Shown piece by piece: positions 27,130 to 35,559 of a stretch of DNA of 64,000 nucleotides (position 1 is its first letter; the number at the start of each line of letters is the position of its first letter). The notes below the pieces were generated by a model. The model was not told the origin of the DNA. It saw only the letters and a program-made list of their open reading frames with translations, and made no database searches. Made by a program: the position numbers and the translations under genes. The DNA is from CBDANO01 sp965197665 (GTDB lineage Bacteria; Chloroflexota; Dehalococcoidia; Lucifugimonadales; UBA3495), in contig CBDANO010000003.1 of NCBI GenBank assembly GCA_965197665.1, positions 372,001 through 436,000 of the forward strand. The letters run 5' to 3'.

Positions 27130-28080
27130 TCATTCGGCGCGGTCCAGGGCGGCTAGGACCGGAGCGAAGGCTTCAACCGCAGCCGGGGAGTTTGGCAAGA
27201 TACAGACCTGCAGATGGGAGAAGCCGGCCCGGGCAAAGTCGCGGAATACCTCGGCCACTTCCTCCGGGCTGCCGTTGAGGGGCTGGCCGAATAGCTTGGA
27301 CCCGGCCCAAGGCGCCGGTGCCTGGTTCTGGGGCTGCCAAGTCACCAAAGCGGTGCGCAGCAGCGTAGACGGGTCGCGGCCGAGATCGTTGCAGGCACCG
27401 TCTAGGATTGCCATTTCCGCTTCGAGGCCTTCGGGGCGGCTTTGCCCCGGCGGTTTCTCGAACGACGCCGCATTCCACAGGTCGGCGTAACGGGTGGTGA
27501 GGCGGAGCATCTTTTGGCCGGTGGTCCCAATCATGATGGGAGGCCCCTCCGGTCGAGGCCCCCGGGGGCGCAGTTCGCACTCTCGCGCCCGGTAGTAGGC
27601 CCCCTCAAAATCGACGCTGCCGTTCCGCAGCAGACCATGAATGATTCGGACCGCCTCCTCGAACCTGCTATAGCGCCTATCCGTAGGGTAGCCGAAGGCT
27701 CGGTATTCCGGGTCATGCCAACCCGCGCCAATCCCAAGCACGAGGCGCCCGCCGCTGATTTCGTCGATGGTATCCGCCATCTTGGCCAGCAACGCCGGAT
27801 TGCGAAAGCCGGTGCAAATTACCGCGGTGCCCAACTCGACCCGCTTGGTGGAGGAAGCCAGGGCGGCCAGCATTGATCCGCACTCCCAGACCCCTATCGG
27901 GCTCTCTTCTAGCCTGAAAATCAGATGGTCCGAAAGCCAGATGGAATCGAAGCCGACGTCCTCGGCCATCTGGGCCATTGCCAGGATATCAGTCCATCGG
28001 GCGGTCTCTCCATCCATGCACCCTTCGACCGGACAAATAGCTAACCCAATTTTAGGAAGGCGCCGCTGATGGTCAGGCAT
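27130..28080 (-). CDS. LLM class F420/flavin-dependent oxidoreductase (TIGR03619-like)
   Basis: A luciferase-like protein of 316 residues. FDSIWLSDHLIFRLEE, RVELGTAVICTGFRNPALLAKMADTIDEISGGRLVLGIGAGWHDPEYRAFGYP and RFEEAVRIIHGLL are the usual motifs of the F420-dependent branch found in Actinobacteria and Chloroflexi. The C-terminal part has GTTGQKMLRLTTRYADLWNAA. It is a single gene on the minus strand, and a strong hairpin lies upstream of it. The physiological substrate is unknown; F420 against FMN use cannot be told from sequence by eye. Confidence 0.88.
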   Translation of the reverse strand: MPDHQRRLPKIGLAICPVEGCMDGETARWTDILAMAQMAEDVGFDSIWLSDHLIFRLEESPIGVWECGSMLAALASSTKRVELGTAVICTGFRNPALLAKMADTIDEISGGRLVLGIGAGWHDPEYRAFGYPTDRRYSRFEEAVRIIHGLLRNGSVDFEGAYYRARECELRPRGPRPEGPPIMIGTTGQKMLRLTTRYADLWNAASFEKPPGQSRPEGLEAEMAILDGACNDLGRDPSTLLRTALVTWQPQNQAPAPWAGSKLFGQPLNGSPEEVAEVFRDFARAGFSHLQVCILPNSPAAVEAFAPVLAALDRAE

Positions 28081-28155
28081 CTAGTCACACCCCTGTGTAA
28101 GTTTATTGTCGCCTGTCCGGGCACAACGGGAGGGTTGCTCCACCACCTATGAGAC

Positions 28156-28196
28156 GGGACGTGATTGGCCCGCCTTGGGCGGCCCGATCACGTCCC
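28156..28196. terminator. Strong near-perfect hairpin, likely bidirectional terminator
   Basis: GGGACGTGAT at 28156 pairs with ATCACGTCCC ending at 28196. The inner arms TGGCCCGCC / GGGCGGCCCG extend the stem to about 19 bp with a two- to four-base loop. AATTTTC follows on the plus strand. It lies downstream of the minus-strand dioxygenase subunit gene, so it most likely ends that transcript. Confidence 0.75.
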
Positions 28197-28240
28197 AATT
28201 TTCTCGTTGAAGCCGGGGGTATAAGACGATGACGCTGTTG

Positions 28241-28291
28241 CGCGGGCAGTCCTATTTCCAGCCTGGAGAACTTGCACGTCGGGTTAGCTAC
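28241..28291. repeat. Short interspersed repeat, copy E (degenerate)
   Basis: GCCTGGAGAACTTGCACG then GGGTTAGCTACTC resembles the right half of copy C (TTGGGCACGGGGTTAGCTGAG). Confidence 0.35.
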
Positions 28292-28354
28292 TCATAAGAG
28301 GTTCTTCCCTTACCTCCGGTATCCGGTGGGGCGGCAGGTACCGGAACGGGCGGC

Positions 28355-28897
28355 TCAGAAGAAGTTGCTCACGTTCTTGGCCAAGAGCACGTTTTGGTCG
28401 AGCACGATTTTGCGGTAAGCGATCTTCCACTGGCCGTCCACCTTCCTCAAGGTGTCTTGGCGGCTTCCCACGTAGAAGTCCTGCTCAGTCTCCGCCCTGG
28501 TCCGGTACATCAAGAAGTTGGAGTAAACGGTTAGCTCGTTCTCCGAGGCGCCTGGCTCAATCTCGACGTTGGAGATCATGTGACGGGTGCGGGAAGGGGG
28601 GTCTTCGGCCCAAGCCATCCCTGTATCCAACCGGTCGATTCTCCGGGTAAGAGAGTCTTTGTCCTCGTCCATGATGGCCAATTCTCCCTCCTTGGACACT
28701 TCCTCTTCCTCGTAGCGGGCGCCGTCTAGGATGGAGATGGCCTTGCTCGACACCGGATAGCGGTTGGACCGCACCGGCATCCAGTAGTGTATATCGTCGG
28801 TAAGCAGGTCCAGCCACCGGTGAAATTGCCGGTTGTCCAGCATTCTGGCTTCGCGGTACAGGAACTGCTCCACCTCGCGAATAAGCTCGTCGCGCAT
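28355..28897 (-). CDS. Aromatic-ring-hydroxylating dioxygenase small (beta) subunit
   Basis: A 180-residue NTF2-like beta subunit of the Rieske dioxygenase family (3-phenylpropionate/cinnamate or biphenyl type). It has VEQFLYREARMLDNRQFHRWLDLLTDDIHYWMPV, TRRIDRLDTGMAWAEDPPSRTRHMISNV and FYVGSRQDTLRKVDGQWKIAYRKIVLDQ, all typical. The subunit supports the alpha3-beta3 hexamer but has no redox centre. No Rieske alpha subunit, ferredoxin or reductase gene lies next to it, so it is an orphan here or works with an alpha subunit encoded elsewhere. It could also be an NTF2-like protein with another role. GGAGGAGG precedes the ATG. Confidence 0.88.
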   Translation of the reverse strand: MRDELIREVEQFLYREARMLDNRQFHRWLDLLTDDIHYWMPVRSNRYPVSSKAISILDGARYEEEEVSKEGELAIMDEDKDSLTRRIDRLDTGMAWAEDPPSRTRHMISNVEIEPGASENELTVYSNFLMYRTRAETEQDFYVGSRQDTLRKVDGQWKIAYRKIVLDQNVLLAKNVSNFF

Positions 28898-29254
28898 GAT
28901 GATTAGCCTCCTCCGGTTGAGCTAAGTGGCTCTACATTTCCTTCCGAATGAGCGAGTTACCCTGTTTGAGGCGGGGATGCCCCGGGCCACGATGCCGGGG
29001 CGACAGCGGCTTGATTCTCAAGTCCGGCGAATTCGCCCCTGGGGCCGGCCGGCGGCGCTCAGGTCTTGGTGTTGCAGCAATTGTAGTGATGCCCTGGGAG
29101 ACCGTCAACAAAAGCGCCGGCTTGAGGGTTCGCTGGGCGGGCCAACACGCCGAGTTTACTTGTGGTGCTACAAATTGTATATTTGACTCGGACACTTCAT
29201 GCCTGAATACCTGAATAGTCGTATCATCGCCGTTTTGGAATTGAGCATGGCGCC
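28898..29254. other. Divergent intergenic region (357 bp)
   Basis: This separates the minus-strand dioxygenase subunit from the plus-strand carboxylic acid reductase. The last 100 bp are AT-rich and include TTGACT at 29183 and TATCAT at 29222, but they are not spaced as one promoter. I see no credible gene. Confidence 0.5.
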
Positions 29255-32236
29255 ATGATTAGAACGCAAACGAGCATACACGACTTGTTCAAAGCTCAAG
29301 CCGCCCGGACCCCGGACGCCATCGCCTTGGTATCCGGCAACGAACAAATATCATACTCGGAGCTTGACCGGGTAACGGATTCCCTGGGGGCCTATCTTCG
29401 CCGCCGCGGGGTATCGCCCGACGACCGGGTAGGTGTCCTGATGGAGACCTCCTGGGAGTACGTCGTCGCTTGCATCGGGGCCCTCAAAGCCGGGGGCGCC
29501 TTCATGCCCTTGGACTTGGACTCACCCGATCATTTGCTGAAGGGCATCGTAGCGGAAGCAACACCGAGGGTAATAATAACCAAGAAGCAGCATGCCTCCC
29601 GTTCCAACCTGGATCCCGGCGCCCACGTATTAGTCTTGGACGCCGCTGAGTCTTGGAGCGAACTCGAAGCCGATCCGGACGGCCCCGTCGTCACCGGCGA
29701 GAACCTGGCCTTCGTGCCGTATACCTCGGGTACCACCGGCGACCCAAAGGGAGTAATGCAGACCCACGGCGCCGTCACGTCGTCCTACTTCGCGCGGTAC
29801 GAATTTAGTTCTTATCGAACCGGAGACCGGGTCGCTTGCAACATATTCTTAATATGGGAGTTTCTCCGGCCGTTGCTCAAGGGAGGGACGGTCTACGTAA
29901 TTCCTGACGAGGTGATGTTCCTGCCCCGGGCCCTGACGGAGTTCATCTCCGAACACCGAATATCCGAGGTCTTGTTTACCCCCTCTCTGCTGCAAGGGGT
30001 TTTCAACTCGGCGAGCGTCGAGGACTTGCGGGCCCGGCTTGAGTCCTTGCGGGTTGTTTGGTTGAACGGCGAGGTCGTGTCTTCCAGCCTCATAGACCAA
30101 GCGTTGAAAGTATTTTCCAAGGCCGCTCGAGTGCTGAATACTTACAGCATTTGCGAGACCCACGATGTTTGCACCGTGGAGTTGAAGAAAGGGGATTGGG
30201 ACGGGCGGGACGTTTGCCCGGTGGGGCTTCCCATGGAAGGGGTGACGGTGCGGGTGCTGCCCGAGGGAGAGTCCTCGTTGGCCGCCGTGGGGATGGGCGA
30301 GATGTATATAGGGGGGCTGGGCTTGGCGAGGGGCTATCTGGGGAGGGAGGACTTGGACCAGCAGAAGTTCCTTCCGGTGGGCGGCGATAGGTATTACGCT
30401 ACCGGCGACCTGGCCGAGATTGATTTCCAAGGAATGGTAACCGTCACCGGCCGTAACGATTCGATGGTCAAGGTTAGAGGGTATAGCGTCTACCTCAGCG
30501 GTATAGAAGAGACTCTTAGGAAACACTGCGATGTCCTCGACGCCGTGGTTACGGCGGAAGCGGAAGACGAGGCCAATAAGCGCCTGATGGCTTACGTTGT
30601 CCGCAAACCCGGCGCCGCTTGGCGGATCGATGCCGGGAGCGGGACTAGCAGGGAGCTGCAGAACCTATTGGACCGGTACCTCCCCCATTTCATGGTGCCC
30701 AGCCGGTACATGGAACTGGGCGAACTTCCCATCAACCAACAGACGGGCAAACTTAACCGCAAGGCCCTCCCCAAGCTTCAGAAGATCAAGGCCCGCGCCA
30801 AGAACCGGGTGGTGAATCCCGAACAAGCGACTATGGAGGAGCGGCGTTCGGTGTTGCGGGAGCTATGGGGCGAAGTTCTGGACATGGAGAAGGACTCGTT
30901 GGACGACGATTGGAATTTCTTGGAGCTTGGCGGCCATTCGCTGTCCGGTCTGGAGTTGACGCTGGGCATGGAGCGGGCGTTCGGAATTAAGCTCCAAGGG
31001 ACGGAAGTCTACGATTACCAGACCATCAACAAGCTGGCGGCTTATTTGGGAGATAGAGGTTCGCATATGGACTCCAAGATTTCCCTTGCCGAAGAAGCGC
31101 GCTTGGACCCGGAAATCGTGCCGGCCGGCGGGGCGGCTTGTACCCGCTTGAGTGAAGCGGGTTCGGTATTCATAACCGGCGCTACGGGTTTTCTGGGCGC
31201 CTTCCTTCTTGACGAGCTATTACGCTCGACGAGCCGGGACACCAAGTTCTATTGCTTGGTCCGGCACCGGGGTGACCGGGGAGGGCCAGAGAGCAACCGG
31301 GTGTTAGACACTCTGAGGTTCTACGATCTGCCGGGCCAAACGCTCCGTGACCGCGTCGTCCTAGTGAACGGCGATTTGACTCAACCCCAATTCGGATTGG
31401 ACGATGGGGACTTCAACAGGCTCGCCAAAGACATGGACTTGATCTTTCACTGCGCGGCTTCCGTTAACTACGTCTACACCTATCCGGCGATCAAGCCCCA
31501 TACCGTCGGCGGCACCGAAGAGGTGCTCAAGTTCGCCTGCCGGGCCAAGACCAAGCCGCTTCAGTACGTTTCATCCAATGGAGTTTTTCCCGGCGGAGAC
31601 GCTACGCCCTACCTGGAAAACAAGGAGATAGCCGGTTGGGCCCATCGAATGGAGGGCGGCTACAACCAAGCCAAGTGGGTTGCGGAAATGCTGGTGTGGT
31701 CGGCCGTATCCCGCGGGCTGCCCGCCTGTATCTTTAGACCTGGGAACATTGGCCACCACAGCGTCACCGGCGTGGTCAACCCCAACGACTTCCAAACGTT
31801 GATAATCAAGTCCTGTTTGCGGGTTGGGTGCGCTCCCCGGACGCCGGACTGGTTGTTCGAGATGACCCCGGTGGACTTCCTGGTTGAAGCCGTGGCCAGG
31901 ATAGCCGACGATCCGGTTCATCTGGGCAGGGTCTACAACGTCGTTCAGGGCGATCCGGTCCCAGCCGACCAAGTCTTCGGCTATATGAAAAGCAACGGGT
32001 ACATAACGGAGCGCGTACCGTTGGCGGAGTGGAAGTCAAGATTGGAAGCTTTGGCAGATAAGGAGAACGATCTGGAGCTAAAGATGCTGGTCCAATCTCT
32101 GGACTCCGTTGAAGGGTACTTGACCGACACCAGCGTCTACGACATCAGCAGGTTCAGCGAGGCTATATCAGCTATGGGCCTGACGCCGCCAACGGTGGAC
32201 GTGGCCTACGTGACCAAATTCCTGAGCGGCTCGTAG
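29255..32236 (+). CDS. NRPS-like carboxylic acid reductase (adenylation - carrier - thioester reductase)
   Basis: A 993-residue A-T-R enzyme. The adenylation domain (about 1-500) has LVSGNEQISYSELD, the ATP motif YTSGTTGDPKGV, YATGDLAEID and the A10 lysine near INQQTGKLNRKAL. The carrier domain has FLELGGHSLSG with the phosphopantetheine Ser562. The reductase domain is a Lys2-type extended SDR, with GATGFLG at 642-648 and the YxxxK pair Tyr803/Lys807. It activates a carboxylate, loads it as a thioester and reduces it to an aldehyde with NADPH. In the A4 region the WE anchor is preceded by NIFLI, so the Asp that binds the alpha-amino group of amino acids is Ile: the substrate probably lacks a free alpha-amine. 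Two betaine-type N-methyltransferases lie just downstream. Glycine betaine is therefore a candidate substrate, as in fungal ATRR enzymes, but this is inference. Confidence 0.88.
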   Translation: MIRTQTSIHDLFKAQAARTPDAIALVSGNEQISYSELDRVTDSLGAYLRRRGVSPDDRVGVLMETSWEYVVACIGALKAGGAFMPLDLDSPDHLLKGIVAEATPRVIITKKQHASRSNLDPGAHVLVLDAAESWSELEADPDGPVVTGENLAFVPYTSGTTGDPKGVMQTHGAVTSSYFARYEFSSYRTGDRVACNIFLIWEFLRPLLKGGTVYVIPDEVMFLPRALTEFISEHRISEVLFTPSLLQGVFNSASVEDLRARLESLRVVWLNGEVVSSSLIDQALKVFSKAARVLNTYSICETHDVCTVELKKGDWDGRDVCPVGLPMEGVTVRVLPEGESSLAAVGMGEMYIGGLGLARGYLGREDLDQQKFLPVGGDRYYATGDLAEIDFQGMVTVTGRNDSMVKVRGYSVYLSGIEETLRKHCDVLDAVVTAEAEDEANKRLMAYVVRKPGAAWRIDAGSGTSRELQNLLDRYLPHFMVPSRYMELGELPINQQTGKLNRKALPKLQKIKARAKNRVVNPEQATMEERRSVLRELWGEVLDMEKDSLDDDWNFLELGGHSLSGLELTLGMERAFGIKLQGTEVYDYQTINKLAAYLGDRGSHMDSKISLAEEARLDPEIVPAGGAACTRLSEAGSVFITGATGFLGAFLLDELLRSTSRDTKFYCLVRHRGDRGGPESNRVLDTLRFYDLPGQTLRDRVVLVNGDLTQPQFGLDDGDFNRLAKDMDLIFHCAASVNYVYTYPAIKPHTVGGTEEVLKFACRAKTKPLQYVSSNGVFPGGDATPYLENKEIAGWAHRMEGGYNQAKWVAEMLVWSAVSRGLPACIFRPGNIGHHSVTGVVNPNDFQTLIIKSCLRVGCAPRTPDWLFEMTPVDFLVEAVARIADDPVHLGRVYNVVQGDPVPADQVFGYMKSNGYITERVPLAEWKSRLEALADKENDLELKMLVQSLDSVEGYLTDTSVYDISRFSEAISAMGLTPPTVDVAYVTKFLSGS

Positions 32237-32405
32237 CCTCCCTCCGGCCAATCAAGTCTCTCCCGTAATGCGCCCGTTCCAGGCTAGAAGAGCCGGCGTT
32301 AGGCCGGTGACTACAGTGTCGTTCTCGAGTATAGGGGACGCCATACCGGCCCCCGGTCCGAGTCTTCAGTACACCAGTGCGCCGATGCGTTCTGAGGAGC
32401 CGCAA

Positions 32406-33248
32406 ATGCAGGAATCACGAAACATTGCTTCAACCGTGGCCGTCACCAAAGAGTATTACGACGGCCCGGCCGATGAGATATACAAGCTGGTTTGGGGTGA
32501 AAACATACACCTTGGGATTCCCTGCAACGCCGATTGCCCGCATCCGAAAGCCATGGAACACACCAATGAGGTCATGGCCCGGATCGCCGGCTTGAAAAAG
32601 GGCTGGCGGGTGCTGGACTTGGGGTGCGGCTACGGGGCCGCCGCCCGTTATCTGGCTCGAAAGTACGGATGCGCGGTTGTGGGCGTCAACCTGAGTGAAA
32701 AGGAGTTGGCGGCGGCAAACCGGAGCGCCCGCGATGCCGGGCTACAGGGGCCGGTCTCCTTCGAGCTGGGGGACTTTCACTCTCTCAGGTTCGACAGCGA
32801 GTCCTTCGACGTAGTGTGGAGCCAGGAAGCCTTCCTCCACGGCGCGGACAAGTCCCAAGTGATTTCGGAGTGCAAGCGAGTGTTGGTACCCGGTGGCACT
32901 TTGATCTTTTCGGACCTCGTGGTGCGGTCCGGCACCCCCCAGGCCGACCGGGAGCGGATATACGACAGGATAAAATCGCCGGACATGTGGGACGCCGACG
33001 ACTATCACCGCTGTTTGATTGAGCAAGGATTTCGGGTGATTCAAGCGGAAGACTGGTCGGGCCACGTGGCCAGGTCATACTCTTGGGTCCGGGATAAGGT
33101 GATAGAAAACCGAGGCGAACTGCTGGCTAGGACGGACTCGGAGACCATCGATCGAACGATCGATTCACTAAGGTTTTGGGTGGATTCGGCCAACGCCGGT
33201 AAGATCGGTTGGGCGTTGTTTGCGGCAGCAAAGGGGGCCGTGAATTAA
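32406..33248 (+). CDS. SAM-dependent methyltransferase, sarcosine/dimethylglycine N-methyltransferase-like
   Basis: A class I methyltransferase of 280 residues. It starts with YYDGPADEIYKLVWGENIHLG, close to the YY...D-x-F-Y-x-x-I-W-G-x-E-D-I-H-I-G opening of sarcosine/dimethylglycine methyltransferases, and has the SAM motif VLDLGCGYGAAARYLA. DVVWSQEAFLHGADK and the post-motif GGTLIFSDL follow. That family converts sarcosine to dimethylglycine and betaine. The start is ATG 32406 with TGAGGAG upstream; the longer frame has no family similarity. The neighbour downstream resembles the glycine/sarcosine methyltransferase, giving the complete three-step pathway. Sterol or ubiquinone-like methyltransferases share this fold, but the opening block favours the betaine family. 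Confidence 0.75.
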   Translation: MQESRNIASTVAVTKEYYDGPADEIYKLVWGENIHLGIPCNADCPHPKAMEHTNEVMARIAGLKKGWRVLDLGCGYGAAARYLARKYGCAVVGVNLSEKELAAANRSARDAGLQGPVSFELGDFHSLRFDSESFDVVWSQEAFLHGADKSQVISECKRVLVPGGTLIFSDLVVRSGTPQADRERIYDRIKSPDMWDADDYHRCLIEQGFRVIQAEDWSGHVARSYSWVRDKVIENRGELLARTDSETIDRTIDSLRFWVDSANAGKIGWALFAAAKGAVN

Positions 33249-33507
33249 CAACCCGATGCGAAAGTTTTCCGGGCCGTGGATAGAATCGTCAATGTAACAA
33301 CCCTGTCCTACAGCCCTTCTTAGGCGAGACGTTTAGGCTCCTACCCAACTTATTACTAATATTCTTTATTACAATTTATGATGGTAGGAGCGTCAATACT
33401 CAAAACGGGCCGTATCATGCCGGTATTGTTCGAAATACGCTCTTGTTTCCGCGATACGCCCGCGGAGACCGTAACAATACCAACTAGCGGGGCCTGCATA
33501 CGGCCAT

Positions 33508-33546
33508 TTGACATACCCAAGTCAATTGGGTATAGGTAAGTCTACC
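33508..33546 (+). promoter_or_regulatory. Promoter with embedded operator, upstream of glycine/sarcosine methyltransferase
   Basis: TTGACA (33508-33513, perfect -35), a 17-bp spacer and TATAGG (33531-33536). The spacer is occupied by a perfect 7-bp inverted repeat TACCCAA-GTCAA-TTGGGTA (33514-33532). A second GGTA-AGTC-TACC (33535-33546) overlaps the start of transcription. This arrangement suggests repressor or activator control of the gene at 33634 separately from its upstream neighbour. Further on, ACGTTAACGT and TGTTAACGT near 33567-33596 form another partial palindrome pair. The whole 385-bp gap is otherwise AT-rich and gene-free. Confidence 0.65.
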
Positions 33547-33633
33547 CCCTTCTTTTTTGCATTACGTTAACGTTTTGTTAGGGGAATGTTAACGTCATGT
33601 CAAGGCAATGTTATTGATTTCAGGAGAGCGACC

Positions 33634-34404
33634 ATGCGTACGTCTGAGAAACCGAGTTCCAAACTATTTCTCGAGCAATATACCCCTGCCTTTGTGAGCC
33701 GGTGGGATGAATTGATCGACTGGAAGAGCCGCCGCCGCTCCGAAGACGGGTTCTTCGAGAGGCTCCTGTCTAACACCGGCGCCCGGAAAGTGCTGGATAT
33801 TGCTTGCGGCACGGGCTATCACACGATAAACCTCAGGCTGACGGGCTTCGAAGTGACAGGCGCGGACGGGTCCGCCAACATGCTCTCCAAAGCCCAAGAA
33901 AACGCCAACCGGTACGGGTTGGGAAACATCCGTTTCGTGGAAACTGAGTGGGCCTCTTTGAGCGAATCGTTTCCCGGCGGCAATCAGTTCGATGCCATAG
34001 TTTGCTTGGGGAACGCTTTCACCCACTTGTTTGAAGAACACGACCGGGTCGCAGCCCTCAGGGAAATCTACTCCCTCTTGAACCCCGGCGGAATCGCAAT
34101 CATAGACCACCGCAACTACGACTCCATACTCGAAGAGGGATTCAGCAGCAAGCACCAGTACTATTACCTTGGCGACACCGTAGATGTCCGACCGGCTATC
34201 GTCCACCCAAACACCCTCGAGTTGGAATACAACTACGAAGACGGGGAAACTCACTTCCTTACCCTATTTCCGCTGCGCCAAGAGTACCTGACCGGGTTAT
34301 TGCGGCGGACAGGCTTCGCCTCGGTGGTCCGCTACGGGGATTTCGAGGAAGACTACGACGCCTTGGCCCCCGACTTCATAGTTCAAGTGGCGACGAAGAC
34401 CTAG
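33634..34404 (+). CDS. Glycine/sarcosine N-methyltransferase-like (GSMT)
   Basis: A 256-residue class I methyltransferase that closely follows halophilic glycine/sarcosine N-methyltransferases. Shared blocks are FVSRWDELIDWKSRRRSE, VLDIACGTGYHTINL, ADGSANMLSKAQEN, IVCLGNAFTHLFEEHDR, IDHRNYDSIL, HQYYYLGDTVDV, FPLRQEYLTGLL and PDFIVQVA. These enzymes methylate glycine and sarcosine with AdoMet in the first steps of betaine synthesis. The ATG 33634 follows AGGAG by seven bases. It stands behind its own promoter with an embedded operator, so it is likely the regulated entry step. Osmotic control is expected from the family but is not shown here. Confidence 0.88.
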   Translation: MRTSEKPSSKLFLEQYTPAFVSRWDELIDWKSRRRSEDGFFERLLSNTGARKVLDIACGTGYHTINLRLTGFEVTGADGSANMLSKAQENANRYGLGNIRFVETEWASLSESFPGGNQFDAIVCLGNAFTHLFEEHDRVAALREIYSLLNPGGIAIIDHRNYDSILEEGFSSKHQYYYLGDTVDVRPAIVHPNTLELEYNYEDGETHFLTLFPLRQEYLTGLLRRTGFASVVRYGDFEEDYDALAPDFIVQVATKT

Positions 34405-34417
34405 CTCCCCCAAAGGC

Positions 34418-34487
34418 GCCAATCACCGTTTTATCCAATCGGCGGGCAAGGGCCCCTGAGACCTACCGAAAGAACGGCGATTGGCCC
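34418..34487. terminator. Inverted repeat after the GSMT gene
   Basis: GCCAATCACCGTT near 34420 and AACGGCGATTGGCC near 34473 can pair over about 12-13 bp with one mismatch, with a loop of about 40 bases. There is no T-run, so intrinsic termination is uncertain. The following 300 bp up to the next gene hold repeat copy C and no gene I can recognise. Confidence 0.35.
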
Positions 34488-34700
34488 AGGACCAAGCTCC
34501 TCACCGCTTAGCGTCCGCTCCCGTCTGTTAGCCACCCCCGCACCCGCAACGAAGCGACCTAGCCTCCGGCGGAGTTGCCGCACTGCCCCGCGTCACGTGA
34601 TAGCCGGTTAACCCTATGGGCAAGTTATCCAGGCCGGAGATAATATTATCGACGCGACAACGCAATCGTCCGACATGGGCCGGCTTCTACCAGGGAGACG

Positions 34701-34765
34701 GGTTGGGGAACCGTCGAGTTGCCCTTGGCCAAGCGATAAGAAACTTGGGCACGGGGTTAGCTGAG
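34701..34765. repeat. Short interspersed repeat, copy C
   Basis: TTGGCCAAGCGATAAGAAACTTG then CACGGGGTTAGCTGAGG matches copies A and B in the right-hand part; the left-hand part (GGTTGGGGAACC) is diverged. It ends 40 bp before a small gene. Confidence 0.6.
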
Positions 34766-34805
34766 GCAGTTAGAAGAAAAGCAGTCCATACCGGTTGAGG
34801 GAGTC

Positions 34806-35042
34806 ATGGCGCCAGAGATGGATTCGCGGGAATGGCGGGAGTTCTTGAATGCTAGGAATGAGCTCGAGGCTGCTAATGAGTACCACATTAGCCTCATCGA
34901 CAAATACACTTCGGACACCGCCAGGCCCGGCCAGCCTATGACAATCGTGACGCAAGCCGCGAAGGCGGAAATGGAAGAGGCGGCGAATCGACTGGAGTTT
35001 GCCCGCGAACGTCTCCGCTTGGCCCAGAGACGGTTGCAATAG
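34806..35042 (+). CDS. Small coiled-coil protein of unknown function
   Basis: A 78-residue, mostly helical protein with no family that I recognise. A charged helix runs from about residue 5 to 30 (SREWREFLNARNELEAANE). A loop rich in T, P and G follows, then a second helix with Ala/Glu/Arg heptads (AKAEMEEAANRLEFARERL). It could pair as a helical hairpin or a small coiled coil. GGTTGAGGGAGTC precedes the ATG. It sits directly after repeat copy C and before the tRNA gene. The composition suggests a real protein, but support is limited to frame and ribosome site. Confidence 0.5.
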   Translation: MAPEMDSREWREFLNARNELEAANEYHISLIDKYTSDTARPGQPMTIVTQAAKAEMEEAANRLEFARERLRLAQRRLQ

Positions 35043-35207
35043 TCCTGATGTCATCGGGGGCGCGGCGGTTGGGTTTCCCCGGATTCCGGCTCAAAGGTTC
35101 GCCGCGGCGAGTCTACCGGAGGTAGGACCGGAACGACAGGCGATTCCCTGGCGTCTCCGCCCCACGCGAATACTCGGGGTGACTTATATTGAGGTGCTTC
35201 TGAGGTT

Positions 35208-35284
35208 TGGTAGCGCGTGCGGGATTCGAACCCGCGATCTCCGCCTTGAGAGGGCGGTGTCCTTGGCCTCTAGACGAACGCGCC
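35208..35284 (-). tRNA. tRNA-Glu (CTC)
   Basis: On the minus strand the acceptor GGCGCGT pairs with ACGCGCT through a G-U at the first pair. The D arm has CGTCTAGAGGCC. The anticodon stem CCGCC-CTCTCAA-GGCGG gives anticodon CTC, and the T arm is GCGGG-TTCGAAT-CCCGC, with a 3' CCA encoded. Position 8 is T. The shape is a standard tRNA-Glu for GAG codons. Confidence 0.93.
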
Positions 35285-35559
35285 ACTAGCAGCTGGGGCG
35301 AGGCAGGCCCGGAATGAGCACTCCGCCTGTTCCATCGTAGCAAACCCCCATTGCATTGTAAACCGGACTTGCCAGGCCAAAACCGCCATTCAAAAGACGG
35401 AAGCGCCTCCTTGAGTCCCGCTACACCCGGCTATGACAATAATCGCCGGCCAAGAGTCATCATCCTACGATGGGAGGCGCAAAAGGCATCAACCGGGGAG
35501 CGCCGCCGCCGCGGGTTATCGCCGGTTACATTGGCCGTCACCGGCAGACCGGCGCAGGC

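Noticed and set aside
28932..29195. Minus-strand ORF of 87 codons in the divergent gap
   Set aside because: Its composition is low-complexity Pro/Arg and it overlaps the AT-rich promoter area; no ribosome site or family.
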